DNA from: Bacillus zhangzhouensis
GTDB taxonomy: Bacteria; Bacillota; Bacilli; Bacillales; Bacillaceae
Length of the DNA: 64,000 bases
Assembly (NCBI GenBank): GCA_025809375.1
Contig: CP099514.1
Location: 1,488,001-1,552,000, forward strand
Direction of reading: 5' to 3'
Shown here in pieces: positions 29,172 through 37,936 of the stretch. The translations under genes were made by a program, and so were the position numbers. The notes below the pieces were generated by a model. That model was not told the origin of the DNA and ran no database searches. It worked only from the letters and a program-made list of their open reading frames with translations. The number at the start of each line of letters is the position of its first letter. Position 1 is the stretch's first letter.

Positions 29172-30452
29172 ATGTTTCACACATTAAAGTACGGCAGTAT
29201 TTTAGAAAAAGCGGCAGCAGAAACAGAACAAGAGATTTTACACGTGCATCAGCAAATTGATCAAAGGAGCGAACAAAATGAATGGCGGGTGCTTGAAAGC
29301 TATCGAAAGCACAAAGTCAGTGACTCTCACTTTAATCCAACGACTGGATATGGCTACGATGATATGGGGAGAGACACATTAGAAAAGATTTATGCGGATG
29401 TCTTCGGAGGAGAAAGCGGCCTTGTGCGTCCGCAAATTATTTCCGGCACACACGCGATTTCCATTGCCTTGTTTGGTATGCTGAGACCAGGCGATGAATT
29501 GATCTACATGACGGGAAAACCATACGATACATTAGAGGAAATTGTCGGGATTCGCGGGAAAGAAGGGACAGGCTCATTAAAAGACTTCCAGATTGATTAC
29601 AAGGCGATTGATTTACGACAAGATGGATCCGTCGATTATGAGAAAGTAAAAGAGTCGATCTCCTCTAAAACAAAAGTCATCGGCATCCAGCGTTCAAAAG
29701 GTTATGCGTCAAGACCATCCTTTACAATAGAAGAAATTGAGCAAATGATTTCATTTGTAAAAGAAATTAGTGAAGAAATCATTGTGTTTGTAGACAACTG
29801 TTATGGTGAATTTACTGAATTACAAGAGCCGTGTCATGTAGGAGCTGACCTCATGGCCGGTTCACTCATTAAAAATCCAGGCGGAGGTCTTGCCAAAACA
29901 GGCGGTTACATCGTTGGAAAAGAAAAATGGGTAGAAGCTTGTTCTTATCGAATGACTTCTCCAGGCATCGGCAGTGAAGCGGGGGCATCGCTGTATGCGC
30001 TTCAGGAAATGTATCAAGGCTTTTTCTTGGCGCCGCATGTTGTGGCTCAAAGCTTAAAAGGCGCAGTGTTTACGGCTCGTTTTCTTGAAAAGCTTGGATT
30101 TCAAACGAACCCAGCGTGGAATGCGAAAAGAACGGATTTGATTCAATCAGTCGAATTTGGAGATCCTAAAAAAATGATTGCGTTCTGTCAGGCCATTCAG
30201 TATGCATCTCCGATTAATAGTCACGTCACCCCACATGCAAGCTATATGCCGGGCTACGAAGACGATGTCATTATGGCAGCGGGCACGTTTGTACAAGGAG
30301 CCAGCATCGAATTATCAGCCGATGGTCCGATCAGACCGCCTTATACTGCATACGTTCAAGGCGGACTCACGTATGCCCATGTGAAAAATGCGATTTGCAG
30401 TGCTGTCGATGCCTTATTGGAAAAAGGTTTGATTGAAGTGCCTGCTCGATAA
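29172..30452 (+). CDS. ynbB: YnbB, PLP-dependent aluminium-resistance family protein
   Basis: A 426-residue fold-type I PLP enzyme of the family often labelled aluminium resistance or methionine gamma-lyase-like. The PLP lysine is in the segment IKNPGGGLAKTGGYIVG, and VDNCYGEF carries the cofactor-pairing Asp. The real reaction is not established. It lies between hflX and glnR as in B. subtilis, with GGAAAGGAATTAAATC before the ATG. No clear terminator separates it from the glnR promoter. Confidence 0.92.
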   Translation: MFHTLKYGSILEKAAAETEQEILHVHQQIDQRSEQNEWRVLESYRKHKVSDSHFNPTTGYGYDDMGRDTLEKIYADVFGGESGLVRPQIISGTHAISIALFGMLRPGDELIYMTGKPYDTLEEIVGIRGKEGTGSLKDFQIDYKAIDLRQDGSVDYEKVKESISSKTKVIGIQRSKGYASRPSFTIEEIEQMISFVKEISEEIIVFVDNCYGEFTELQEPCHVGADLMAGSLIKNPGGGLAKTGGYIVGKEKWVEACSYRMTSPGIGSEAGASLYALQEMYQGFFLAPHVVAQSLKGAVFTARFLEKLGFQTNPAWNAKRTDLIQSVEFGDPKKMIAFCQAIQYASPINSHVTPHASYMPGYEDDVIMAAGTFVQGASIELSADGPIRPPYTAYVQGGLTYAHVKNAICSAVDALLEKGLIEVPAR

Positions 30453-30483
30453 AAAAATCCATGTTAATATTCCTAACATATTG

Positions 30484-30512
30484 TTGACACATAATATAAC
30501 ATGACATATAAT
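30484..30512 (+). promoter_or_regulatory. glnRA promoter with GlnR/TnrA box
   Basis: TTGACA (30484), 17 bases, TATAAT (30507) is a perfect SigA promoter. TGACACATAATATAACA (30485-30501) fits the 17-base GlnR/TnrA consensus TGTnAnAwwwTmTnACA with one mismatch and overlaps the -35, as expected for autorepression of glnRA when nitrogen is in excess. Confidence 0.88.
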
Positions 30513-30543
30513 AAATTTAAGCAAAGAGGAGGAGACAGTTGAG

Positions 30544-30954
30544 ATGAGTGATAACATTCGCCGCTCAATGCCTTTATTCCCAATTGGGATTGTCATGCAG
30601 CTAACAGAATTATCTGCAAGACAAATTCGCTATTATGAGGAAAATGGTTTAGTATTTCCAGCAAGAAGTGATGGAAATCGCCGATTATTTTCTTTTCATG
30701 ATGTTGATAAATTACTAGAAATTAAAAACCTCATCGAACAAGGTGTAAACATGGCAGGAATCAAAAAGCTTTTTGCCAAAGCTGAGACAGAAAATCCATC
30801 GTCTGATACAAAGACGGAGGAAAAAACCACAGCTAAGCACAACTTGACAGATGATGAACTCAGGAAGCTACTGAAGAAGGAACTCATTCAGGCTGGACGT
30901 TTCCAACAAGGAACGACCTTTAGGCAGGGGGATATGTCAAGGTTCTTCCGTTAA
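30544..30954 (+). CDS. glnR: Glutamine synthetase repressor GlnR
   Basis: A 136-residue MerR-family repressor. The N-terminal winged helix shows [17 protein letters not shown], followed by a dimerisation helix and a polar C-terminal tail that in B. subtilis senses the feedback-inhibited glutamine synthetase. GAGGAGGAGACAG precedes the ATG. It is cotranscribed with glnA (60-base gap) under the GlnR-controlled promoter upstream. Confidence 0.97.
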   Translation: MSDNIRRSMPLFPIGIVMQLTELSARQIRYYEENGLVFPARSDGNRRLFSFHDVDKLLEIKNLIEQGVNMAGIKKLFAKAETENPSSDTKTEEKTTAKHNLTDDELRKLLKKELIQAGRFQQGTTFRQGDMSRFFR

Positions 30955-31014
30955 CCAATTAGCAAAAGCATTGCTATACACATTTTACCTTTTGTAGGGG
31001 AGGAGTTTTACGAA

Positions 31015-32349
31015 ATGGCAAAGTACACAAGAGAAGATATCGTAAAATTAGTAAATGAGGAAAACGTAAAGTATATCCGTCTGCAGTTTACAGACATTCT
31101 TGGAACAATTAAAAATGTTGAGATTCCTGTGAGCCAGTTAGAAAAAGCTCTTGATAACAAATGTATGTTTGACGGTTCATCTATTGAAGGATTTGTACGT
31201 ATCGAAGAATCAGATATGTATTTATACCCAGATTTAAACACATTTGTTATTTTCCCTTGGACAGCAGAAAAAGGTAAAGTTGCACGCTTTATTTGTGACA
31301 TTTATAAGCCAGACGGGACACCATTTGATGGAGACCCACGTAACAACTTAAAGCGTATTTTAAAGGAAATGGAAGAACTAGGATTTAGTGATTTCAATCT
31401 TGGACCTGAGCCAGAATTCTTTTTATTTAAATTAGATGAAAAAGGCGAGCCAACGCTTGAACTAAACGATAAAGGCGGATACTTTGACCTTGCACCAACA
31501 GATCTAGGCGAAAACTGCCGCCGTGATATTGTGCTAGAGCTTGAAGAAATGGGCTTTGAAATTGAAGCCTCTCACCACGAAGTAGCACCAGGGCAGCACG
31601 AAATTGATTTCAAATATGCAGGCGCGATTCGTTCTTGTGATGACATTCAAACATTCAAACTTGTTGTCAAAACCATTGCGAGAAAACATGGTCTTCATGC
31701 GACATTCATGCCAAAACCATTGTTCGGTGTAAACGGATCGGGTATGCACTGTAACCTATCATTGTTCAAAAATGGTCAAAACGCATTCTTTGATGAAAAA
31801 GCAGATTTACAATTAAGCGAGACGGCTAGACACTTTATCGCAGGTATCGTCAAGCACGCAACAAGCTTTACAGCGGTCACAAACCCAACGGTGAACTCTT
31901 ACAAGCGTCTTGTACCTGGCTACGAAGCACCTTGTTATGTGGCATGGAGTGCACAAAACCGCAGCCCATTGATCCGTATTCCGGCATCACGCGGCATCAG
32001 CACACGTGTAGAAGTGCGCAGCGTAGACCCATCTGCAAACCCATACCTTGCGCTAAGCGTATTACTTGCAGCAGGTCTTGACGGAATCAAAAACAAACTG
32101 GACGCACCAGCACCAATCGACAGAAACATCTATGTTATGGACAAAGAAGAGCGCCTTGAAAACGGCATCTCTGACCTTCCTGCAACACTTGCAGAAGCAC
32201 TCGAGCTGCTCAAATCAAACGAAGTCATGATCAACGCACTAGGCGATCACCTATTCGAGCACTTCATCGAATCAAAAGAAATTGAATGGGATATGTTCCG
32301 CACCCAAGTACACCCATGGGAACGCGATCAGTATATGTCTCAGTATTAA
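31015..32349 (+). CDS. glnA: Glutamine synthetase type I
   Basis: A 444-residue GSI-alpha enzyme converting glutamate, ammonia and ATP to glutamine; in Bacillus the feedback-inhibited form also controls GlnR and TnrA. Signatures: FDGSSIEGF near the N-terminus, GPEPEFF, the ammonia/glutamate-site region [12 protein letters not shown] and the [17 protein letters not shown] flap. It lacks the adenylylation tyrosine motif of GSI-beta, as expected. GGGGAGGAG precedes the ATG. A strong terminator follows. Confidence 0.98.
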   Translation: MAKYTREDIVKLVNEENVKYIRLQFTDILGTIKNVEIPVSQLEKALDNKCMFDGSSIEGFVRIEESDMYLYPDLNTFVIFPWTAEKGKVARFICDIYKPDGTPFDGDPRNNLKRILKEMEELGFSDFNLGPEPEFFLFKLDEKGEPTLELNDKGGYFDLAPTDLGENCRRDIVLELEEMGFEIEASHHEVAPGQHEIDFKYAGAIRSCDDIQTFKLVVKTIARKHGLHATFMPKPLFGVNGSGMHCNLSLFKNGQNAFFDEKADLQLSETARHFIAGIVKHATSFTAVTNPTVNSYKRLVPGYEAPCYVAWSAQNRSPLIRIPASRGISTRVEVRSVDPSANPYLALSVLLAAGLDGIKNKLDAPAPIDRNIYVMDKEERLENGISDLPATLAEALELLKSNEVMINALGDHLFEHFIESKEIEWDMFRTQVHPWERDQYMSQY

Positions 32350-32353
32350 TCCT

Positions 32354-32393
32354 AAAAACCCCTTGGAGCAAATGGCTTCAGGGGGTTTTATTG
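32354..32393 (+). terminator. Terminator after glnA
   Basis: AAAACCCCTTGGAGC / GCTTCAGGGGGTTTT, then ATTG. Confidence 0.88.
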
Positions 32394-32801
32394 TACTCAA
32401 GAACGAAAATAGATCCATCAAAGTGATGACATTGAAGGTTTAAAGAAAAAATGAACAAATAAAAAGTGAGTAGGCCGTCCTTCTGGAAGGCTTTTTTCTA
32501 TGCATCTTACAGGAGTAAAAAGTGAAAAAACGAAAGAAGGCATTTGCTGTTGTATACGTCTATCTTTCTAATGAAATATAAAACAATGGGGTAGATGGCT
32601 ACTATGGATCAAAGACACAAATATGTTAAACGCCTCTAACTAATTAATTCGCTTGGAATTGCCGGTATTTATGGATCTAAAATGAGAGTAGCGAAATGAA
32701 TAAAATGCTGACTTTATTTAATATAGTCATACTGGCTCTATTTAGAGGAGAAGAAAATTGTTATAATGATACATGTTTTATAGAAAAAGGGGGAATTGTT
32801 A
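32394..32801. other. Intergenic region with decayed sequence
   Basis: 408 bases after glnA with no intact gene. A second hairpin (GCCGTCC / GGAAGGC plus Ts) lies at 32472-32497. Two short frames follow (19 codons from 32521, and one from 32606 broken by a TAA); they look like decayed sequence and are unrecognised. TTGTTATAAT at 32758-32767 is a good -10 for the downstream acyltransferase gene. In B. subtilis unrelated genes occupy this position. Confidence 0.4.
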
Positions 32802-33833
32802 ATGCAAATAAAGGAAGTTTTTTTTATTAGGTGTATATCATGCTTGAGTGTAGTTCTTATCCATGCAATTGCTATATTATCAAGTCCACAACAATCATTC
32901 ATTTTTACAGCTTTACTTATGTTCAGTACACCAAGCTTTATTTTCATTTCAGAGTTTTTATTGGCACATGCTTATCCAAACGGCACACCAAAAGGATTTA
33001 TGTGGAAGAGGATCAAAGCTATTTTTTTCCCCTTTGTATTTATCGGAATAATAGATGCACTCATGTATTCGGCATCAATCAATTGGGGATTGATTGATTT
33101 CTTCAAAAGAGCATCTGCAAATGTGTTTTTGGGAAATTATATTGGTTATTTTGTTTTAATAATTTTTCAATTTTATCTATTGCATATGGTGTTTCATAAA
33201 TTTAATCATCTTATTTCCCCAAAGTGGGTATTATCCATTTCATTTATGATTACGATCGGTTATTTAAGTTTGTGGAATTTTGTTAAAATACCGCAGCCTC
33301 AATTACCAAATCCAATGTTCGGATTAGAGTGGATTCCATTCCCAGGATGGCTATTCTATTTTTGCTTAGCTTATTATTGCGGGAAACATTATCAGCAATT
33401 TATAGCATTACTGCATCGTTTTCAGTTTGCTGTTTACGGGTTGATCATCATTTCAGCAATGAATGTTTTATCTAATTCATATTTAGGTTTCTTCACACTT
33501 TCTTCTAAAAGACCAGATGTTGTACTTTATACAGTAAGCTTTATTTTCTTATGTTTTCTTATGTTTTCAAAAGTGAAAAAAGTCCCTGCCTTTGTACAGA
33601 TAATTAGCCAGTATTCATTTACAATCTATTTACTTCATGGCTATTTTCTTGGGATAGTCGTTTTACTTTGGACACAATTAAAGGAGTATCCTTTTTCCAT
33701 AAGTACTATTTTAATAACAGTGCTTGCTGTTGTCGGACCAATTATCATATCATGGGCGGCGAACCATCATAAACATGGATATATGTTTGTTGGAAAAATC
33801 AACAGACCACGACAAAAATCAGCTGTATCATAA
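32802..33833 (+). CDS. Membrane acyltransferase 3 family protein
   Basis: A 343-residue integral membrane protein with about ten hydrophobic segments, beginning MQIKEVFFIRCISCLSVVLI, the typical first helix of acyltransferase_3 (OafA/IcaC/YkrP-like) proteins, followed by the catalytic His in VVLIHAIAIL. Such enzymes O-acetylate or N-acylate surface polysaccharides. AGAAAAAGGGGGA precedes the ATG at 32802. AT content is higher than in neighbouring core genes. There are no polysaccharide genes nearby, so the substrate is unknown. It is followed by its own terminator. Confidence 0.82.
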   Translation: MQIKEVFFIRCISCLSVVLIHAIAILSSPQQSFIFTALLMFSTPSFIFISEFLLAHAYPNGTPKGFMWKRIKAIFFPFVFIGIIDALMYSASINWGLIDFFKRASANVFLGNYIGYFVLIIFQFYLLHMVFHKFNHLISPKWVLSISFMITIGYLSLWNFVKIPQPQLPNPMFGLEWIPFPGWLFYFCLAYYCGKHYQQFIALLHRFQFAVYGLIIISAMNVLSNSYLGFFTLSSKRPDVVLYTVSFIFLCFLMFSKVKKVPAFVQIISQYSFTIYLLHGYFLGIVVLLWTQLKEYPFSISTILITVLAVVGPIIISWAANHHKHGYMFVGKINRPRQKSAVS

Positions 33834-33839
33834 TCTCTC

Positions 33840-33871
33840 AAAGGAGCCTCAATAGGCGCCCTTTTTTTTTG
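33840..33871 (+). terminator. Terminator after acyltransferase
   Basis: AAGGAGCCT CAAT AGGCGCCCTT stem with nine Ts. Confidence 0.9.
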
Positions 33872-33957
33872 CCTAAAAGTACAATTTTATTTAACTAGTC
33901 TATTGCGTAGAATATAAGTGATAAATAGAATGATTTTAAAGAAAAGGGAGTAAGTGA

Positions 33958-34376
33958 ATGGCAAAATTTTTATATACCTTAGGGAAGTTTTCTTTCTCTA
34001 AGCCTAAAAGAATGTTTATTGGTTGGTTACTAGTTTTAGTTGCGATCGTTGCCACAACAATAGGGACAGGCGTTTCATTTAATGGAGATATGTCGATTCC
34101 AGGAATAACATCTGAGAAAGCCATGGACCTATTGAAAAAAAGTTTCCTTTAAGAGAAGATGGAGAAACGATCCGTCTAATATTTAGAGCGCCTAAAGATG
34201 AAACGTTAGAGACAAAGAAAGTTAAGCATAAAATAAATGAGACGATTAAAGAAATTAAGAAAGATAAAGCAGTAAAGCAAGTGATGGATTTGTATCAGAC
34301 ATTTGCCATAAGCAAAAAAATAGGCATCGTAGTCGGTTTGCTGTCTTGTTCTTCCGTATCCAGCTTTGGCAAATAA
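33958..34376 (+). pseudogene. MMPL-family transporter remnant (YdfJ-like)
   Basis: AAAGGGAGTAAGTG and ATG 33958 start a frame reading MAKFLYTLGKFSFSKPKRMF, a transmembrane helix and FNGDMSIPGITSEKAMDLLKKSF, the usual start of YdfJ/MMPL lipid or drug exporters, then a stop at 34150. In another frame REDGETIRLIFRAPKDE continues the extracytoplasmic domain and then jumps to a fragment ISKKIGIVVGLLSC before stopping at 34376. A normal protein would exceed 700 residues. This is a frameshifted, internally deleted pseudogene. Confidence 0.8.
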
Positions 34377-34504
34377 GTTGGCAATTGTTTTTACAAACTT
34401 ATGTTCTATTATAACAGTTGTCATTATGTTATTTAATAGCCAAAATGCTTTTGATGGGTTTATTTGAAGACAATTCAACATGATCTGATTGTCAAAGTTG
34501 ATAC

Positions 34505-34918
34505 ATGATGGTCGTTTCTGCCGGACTGACCTTCGTACTCGCCGAGTTACTCGGGAAAATCGCAGGGGTGTTTTATTTCAATCAGCAGCCCTTTGCAGAA
34601 ATGAGCCATGTCAATCTTTTGATTCGAAAGGAAGTGAATAACTCGTTTCCAAGTGATCATACGATCTTTATTTTTTCGATTTGCCTGATCTTTTGGCTGT
34701 TTCATAAACGCCATATGTTTTGGCCGATCATTGCGTGCGCAGTTGGTTTAAGGGTTTGGGTAGGTGTTCATTATCCATTTGTTGTCTTAGCAGGAGCTGC
34801 TATAGCGTATTTAACAGCCGTCGCCGTTGTATATTTGCCGATATGCCAAAAGAGCGTTGATGCCCTCTTGTTATGCTATGAATGGCTTGAACAAAAATTG
34901 GCAGGAAGGACCTCATAA
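34505..34918 (+). pseudogene. PAP2-type phosphatase, N-terminally truncated
   Basis: A 137-residue frame encodes the C-terminal two thirds of a BcrC-like undecaprenyl pyrophosphate phosphatase: VNNSFPSDHTIFIFSI carries motif 2 of the PAP2 superfamily and WVGVHYPFVVLAG motif 3. Motif 1 is not convincingly visible, and about 50-60 residues present in BcrC proteins are missing before ATG 34505. An in-frame TGA lies just upstream, and no ribosome-binding site is seen. It abuts the MMPL remnant, so a deletion probably fused the two loci. Residual function is unlikely. Confidence 0.7.
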
Positions 34919-35320
34919 GCCTCAGGATATCCGCTACAATGGGTTTTACGGCGAACTTCCCTTTTAGAGCTGCTGAGGCGCGGAAGTTATTAATTATATT
35001 ATATAAAGAAGCATAGGAAATCAAAAGCTGTGCTGATGATCTTTAGACAAATCGCACGTATTAACCATCATAAGATTAGAAACCTCCAACAAAGGGGCTT
35101 TTTTCATTTCATCTCAAGATGTTTATTTTAAAAAAAGGCGGAATTTTTTCGCAAATATCATTGACTAGGAGAAAGAAACGAATTTTCACTGGAAACAGTT
35201 ATTGAAGATTCAAGTGATTCATATTAAAATGATGTCAAATGGACTAATTAGCAATTGCTAATAAAAGTTCCATATATAGTGAAATCATGTGTTGCAGTTG
35301 AAGGTGATTGGGGGTGTAGA
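34919..35320. other. Intergenic region before rap-phr
   Basis: About 400 bases without a gene. A long imperfect hairpin (GCCTCAG at 34918, CTGAGGC at 34971) follows the truncated PAP2 gene. The 16-base perfect palindrome ATTAGCAATTGCTAAT at 35247-35262 lies about 60 bases before the rap start and may be an operator. GGGGGTG at 35308 is the rap ribosome-binding site. Confidence 0.45.
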
Positions 35321-36433
35321 ATGAGCAAAGTTCCTGTTGCGGAATTGGCATCACTATTAAATGACTGGAACATGGAAATCAAAAAAGATCATGCAGATGA
35401 GGCAGAACGGTTATTTGCCAAAGCGAAACAAGCGGTAGAGGAAATTGACGATGCGGATATCCTCATATACTATTCTCTTCTTGAGAAGAGGCATCACATT
35501 CTTATGTACAATTTAAGAGGGCAAAAGGGTAATGTTTCAACAAAAAGTATAGAGGGTCATTATGGAAAAAAAGAAGATGACCTGTCTAACCGTCTTGCCT
35601 ATTATTTCGATTTTTATGAGGGTGTATATGAGCAGCATCAAGGTAATTATGAGGTTGCTTTGCAAATGTATCAAAGTGCTGAAAAGCTCCTAGATAAAAT
35701 TCCAAGTGAGATAGAACGTGCTGATTTCGATTTTAAAGTGGCATGGCTTTATTACCGGCTCAGTCATATCATGCTCTCATTAAGCTATATCCGCAGAGCG
35801 CTCCACGTCTATAAACGGCACAAGCATTATGAAAGAAGAACGGCCCTTTCATACTCTCTCATAGCAGCGAATCTAACAGAGATCGGCCGGTATGAAGAGG
35901 CGCTTGAGAATTATCGTCTGGCGGAAGAAGTTTTGACAAGCGAGCAGGATGATTTTATGCTGGCTCAGCACCATCACAATGTCGCCATTTTGTATTCATT
36001 TTGGAACAAGCCGAAGGAATCGATACGTCATCTTGAAAAAGCACTGTCCCATCAAGAGTATTATGATTCAGATTTCTTTTTCCATTCTACGTATCTGATC
36101 AGCCGGGAACTCTGTGTGATTGGCGAAAAGCAGCGTGCCAGCCAATATATAGAGGCTGCATATGCCAGAATTAAAGATGCTTCTCATGAAGTGTTTCAGC
36201 TAAAAATAGGCATCGTACATGATCTTTACTTAACGCATGCGCCACAAAGATTTCAGCAAATTGATGAGAAATTAAGAAAGTTAGAAGAGAAGAATGAATA
36301 TCATGAAGTAAAAGAGCTGTCACAATTTGCAGCAAAATATTGTGAAAAACAAGCACTTTATGAGCAGTCTGTTTTTTACTTGAACAAAAGTTTAGAAGCG
36401 GATTTACATATGAAAAGAATGGGGTTGATTTAA
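35321..36433 (+). CDS. Rap family phosphatase (second copy)
   Basis: A 370-residue Rap protein: an N-terminal helical bundle (SKVPVAELASLLNDWNMEIK) and TPR repeats in the C-terminal two thirds (for example YEEALENYRLAEEVL). It is divergent from the Rap at 13.9 kb, so they probably act on different targets or answer different peptides. The ATG at 35321 is chosen because GGGGGTG lies seven bases upstream; the frame extends to 35255 without similarity. A phr gene begins one base after its stop, the classical rap-phr arrangement. Confidence 0.93.
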   Translation: MSKVPVAELASLLNDWNMEIKKDHADEAERLFAKAKQAVEEIDDADILIYYSLLEKRHHILMYNLRGQKGNVSTKSIEGHYGKKEDDLSNRLAYYFDFYEGVYEQHQGNYEVALQMYQSAEKLLDKIPSEIERADFDFKVAWLYYRLSHIMLSLSYIRRALHVYKRHKHYERRTALSYSLIAANLTEIGRYEEALENYRLAEEVLTSEQDDFMLAQHHHNVAILYSFWNKPKESIRHLEKALSHQEYYDSDFFFHSTYLISRELCVIGEKQRASQYIEAAYARIKDASHEVFQLKIGIVHDLYLTHAPQRFQQIDEKLRKLEEKNEYHEVKELSQFAAKYCEKQALYEQSVFYLNKSLEADLHMKRMGLI

Positions 36434-36434
36434 G

Positions 36435-36548
36435 ATGAAAACAGGATTAAAAGTATTATTTGTTGTCGGTTTAGCGGTCGCTGCGACTGTTCTGACGCAA
36501 AACGTTGCGGGTTCATTCGAAGTTGCAGAAAAAATCATTGGTGGTTAA
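36435..36548 (+). CDS. Phr signalling peptide precursor
   Basis: A 37-residue peptide starting MKTGLKVLFVVGLAVAATVL: two lysines and a hydrophobic core form a secretion signal, followed by QNVAGSFEVAEKIIGG. Phr precursors are exported, trimmed, and a 5-6 residue peptide, often the C-terminal end, is re-imported by Opp to inhibit the cognate Rap. By analogy the active peptide lies in the last residues (AEKIIGG), exact ends unknown. The start codon is one base beyond the rap stop. It ends with a terminator 17 bases later. Confidence 0.88.
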   Translation: MKTGLKVLFVVGLAVAATVLTQNVAGSFEVAEKIIGG

Positions 36549-36564
36549 TACCATTTATGTCTCT

Positions 36565-36597
36565 CCCTTGTTGATATCGTCAGCAAGGGTTTTTTGT
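36565..36597 (+). terminator. Terminator after rap-phr
   Basis: CCCTTGTTGA / TCAGCAAGGG stem followed by TTTTTTGTG. Confidence 0.88.
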
Positions 36598-36610
36598 GTT
36601 TAATAGGCTC

Positions 36611-36645
36611 TTCTTATTAAACGCTGCAAGAACGTTTAATAAGAA
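36611..36645. repeat. Perfect 13-bp inverted repeat
   Basis: TTCTTATTAAACG, 9-base spacer CTGCAAGAA, CGTTTAATAAGAA. No T-run follows on either strand, so it is not a standard terminator. It may be an operator or the scar of a mobile element. Confidence 0.6.
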
Positions 36646-36886
36646 GAATTCGCAACAAAGGGGGTGTGCAAATTTGTTACCTGCTCCATTATTCTAAATA
36701 AACATAGGCAAGAGCAACAAGTTAAAAAGGTCACTTTTCTTTGCTTAATTTAATTTTTTGCAGGACTTTTCATTCAAATTTTATCTAATTGGTCTAATGT
36801 ACATAACAAGAAAAGAAAACGCAGGAACCGCCCCATTTGTCATGCATATGATGAGATAAAGTCTGATTCGAAGGCAGGTGATTGTA

Positions 36887-37132
36887 TTGTATCCACGGGT
36901 TTATGGAGGTTTTCATGGAGTCGGTTTTCATGGAGGAGGTTTTAGCGGAGGCGGGGCACATATTGGGCCTGGTCCCCATATCGGCTTTGGCGGGTATTAT
37001 GTGAGCCCAGGTGTATTCTCTGGCTTGGGAGGTTTTCCTGGGTACGGGGGATTCGGGACATTTTCTGGATATCCATATGGTTCTACGTTCATCATGGGAC
37101 GCCCTCCTGGTTTTTATGTGAGGAGTTATTAG
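36887..37132 (+). CDS. Gly/Phe/Tyr-rich small protein, possible coat protein
   Basis: An 81-residue protein starting MYPRVYGGFHGVGFHGGGFS, almost entirely Gly, Phe, Tyr, Pro and His with no charged core. The TTG at 36887 is preferred because AAGGCAGGTGA lies six bases upstream; GTG 36878 overlaps it. Composition resembles Bacillus spore coat or crust proteins such as YmaG, but I do not recognise a named family. A longer minus-strand frame here is an antisense mirror. Confidence 0.6.
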   Translation: MYPRVYGGFHGVGFHGGGFSGGGAHIGPGPHIGFGGYYVSPGVFSGLGGFPGYGGFGTFSGYPYGSTFIMGRPPGFYVRSY

Positions 37133-37173
37133 TGTAAGATCACAATCATTGAAATAGCCAACTAAAAGAGAGG

Positions 37174-37869
37174 CTATTTCAATTGGTGAAAGTGTTTCAA
37201 TCCAGCAGTTATCACAATGATGCCCAGGATGATGATAGGCAGCCAAATGATGATAAACGGATCATAGCGATCTGTGTATGCAGCTATAGCCGCACCTAGG
37301 CAGTAAAAGACAATAGAGCCTATTCGCATCAAGCTTACAAGCTGGATAGGGGCTTTTCTTTTTTCCCGGTATGATATGCGCTGGGCTGCATCTTCAAATA
37401 CGTTAGCGAGTGTACTCGTGAGAACGGTTGTGGAAATGCCAGCAACATTCAATTTACGAGCGGCTGCTGTCTGCATGCCCATGGCCATACTTAAAAGGAC
37501 GATCAGCATAAAGTAAGCACCTTGTGTATAAGAGAAAATGGTCATGAGAGCAAATAGAAGCAAAATCATCACTTCTATGATAAAAATGCGTGTAACGGCT
37601 TTTGGCCAAACCGTTTTCTCATGCTTCCCGCCTATCACAACTGCAAGTAAAACCCCTAAAACGAATCCACTTAGAGCCGTGATAGAATGAAGGGCTGTTA
37701 GCTGCAAGGAGCTTCCTGCTGCAGTGCCAAGCAGCACAATATTACCTGTCATATTGGCTGTAAATACATGCCCTAGGCTTAAATAGCCAATCACATCCAC
37801 AATTCCTGCGGATAGACATAAGAAAATCAAAACTGTATTTCGAAATGAATGTGCGGTCAAAATAGTCAT
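37174..37869 (-). CDS. DUF1275 (YoaK-like) membrane protein
   Basis: A 231-residue protein with six to seven hydrophobic helices. The motif SAGIVDVIGYLSLGHVFTANMTGN near the N-terminus is the DUF1275 signature. Function is unknown; B. subtilis YoaK is a relative. A GAAATAGCC / GGCTATTTC hairpin at 37151-37180 overlaps its stop codon. Upstream on the minus strand GAAAGGGATG precedes the ATG. Placement next to ligD is not conserved in B. subtilis. Confidence 0.85.
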   Translation of the reverse strand: MTILTAHSFRNTVLIFLCLSAGIVDVIGYLSLGHVFTANMTGNIVLLGTAAGSSLQLTALHSITALSGFVLGVLLAVVIGGKHEKTVWPKAVTRIFIIEVMILLLFALMTIFSYTQGAYFMLIVLLSMAMGMQTAAARKLNVAGISTTVLTSTLANVFEDAAQRISYREKRKAPIQLVSLMRIGSIVFYCLGAAIAAYTDRYDPFIIIWLPIIILGIIVITAGLKHFHQLK

Positions 37870-37936
37870 CCCTTTCTTCCTCTCTAATGAATAAGTGTAA
37901 CGCTTAATGACCGCGAATGTCTATCTGATGAGATGG

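Noticed and set aside
35139-35157. ComA box (GCGG..CGCAA) before rap-phr
   Set aside because: The half-sites are spaced wrongly and only partly match the ComA consensus.
36794-37246. 150-codon minus-strand frame over the Gly-rich gene
   Set aside because: It is antisense to the Gly-rich gene, lacks a start signal and crosses the hairpin and the end of the DUF1275 gene.
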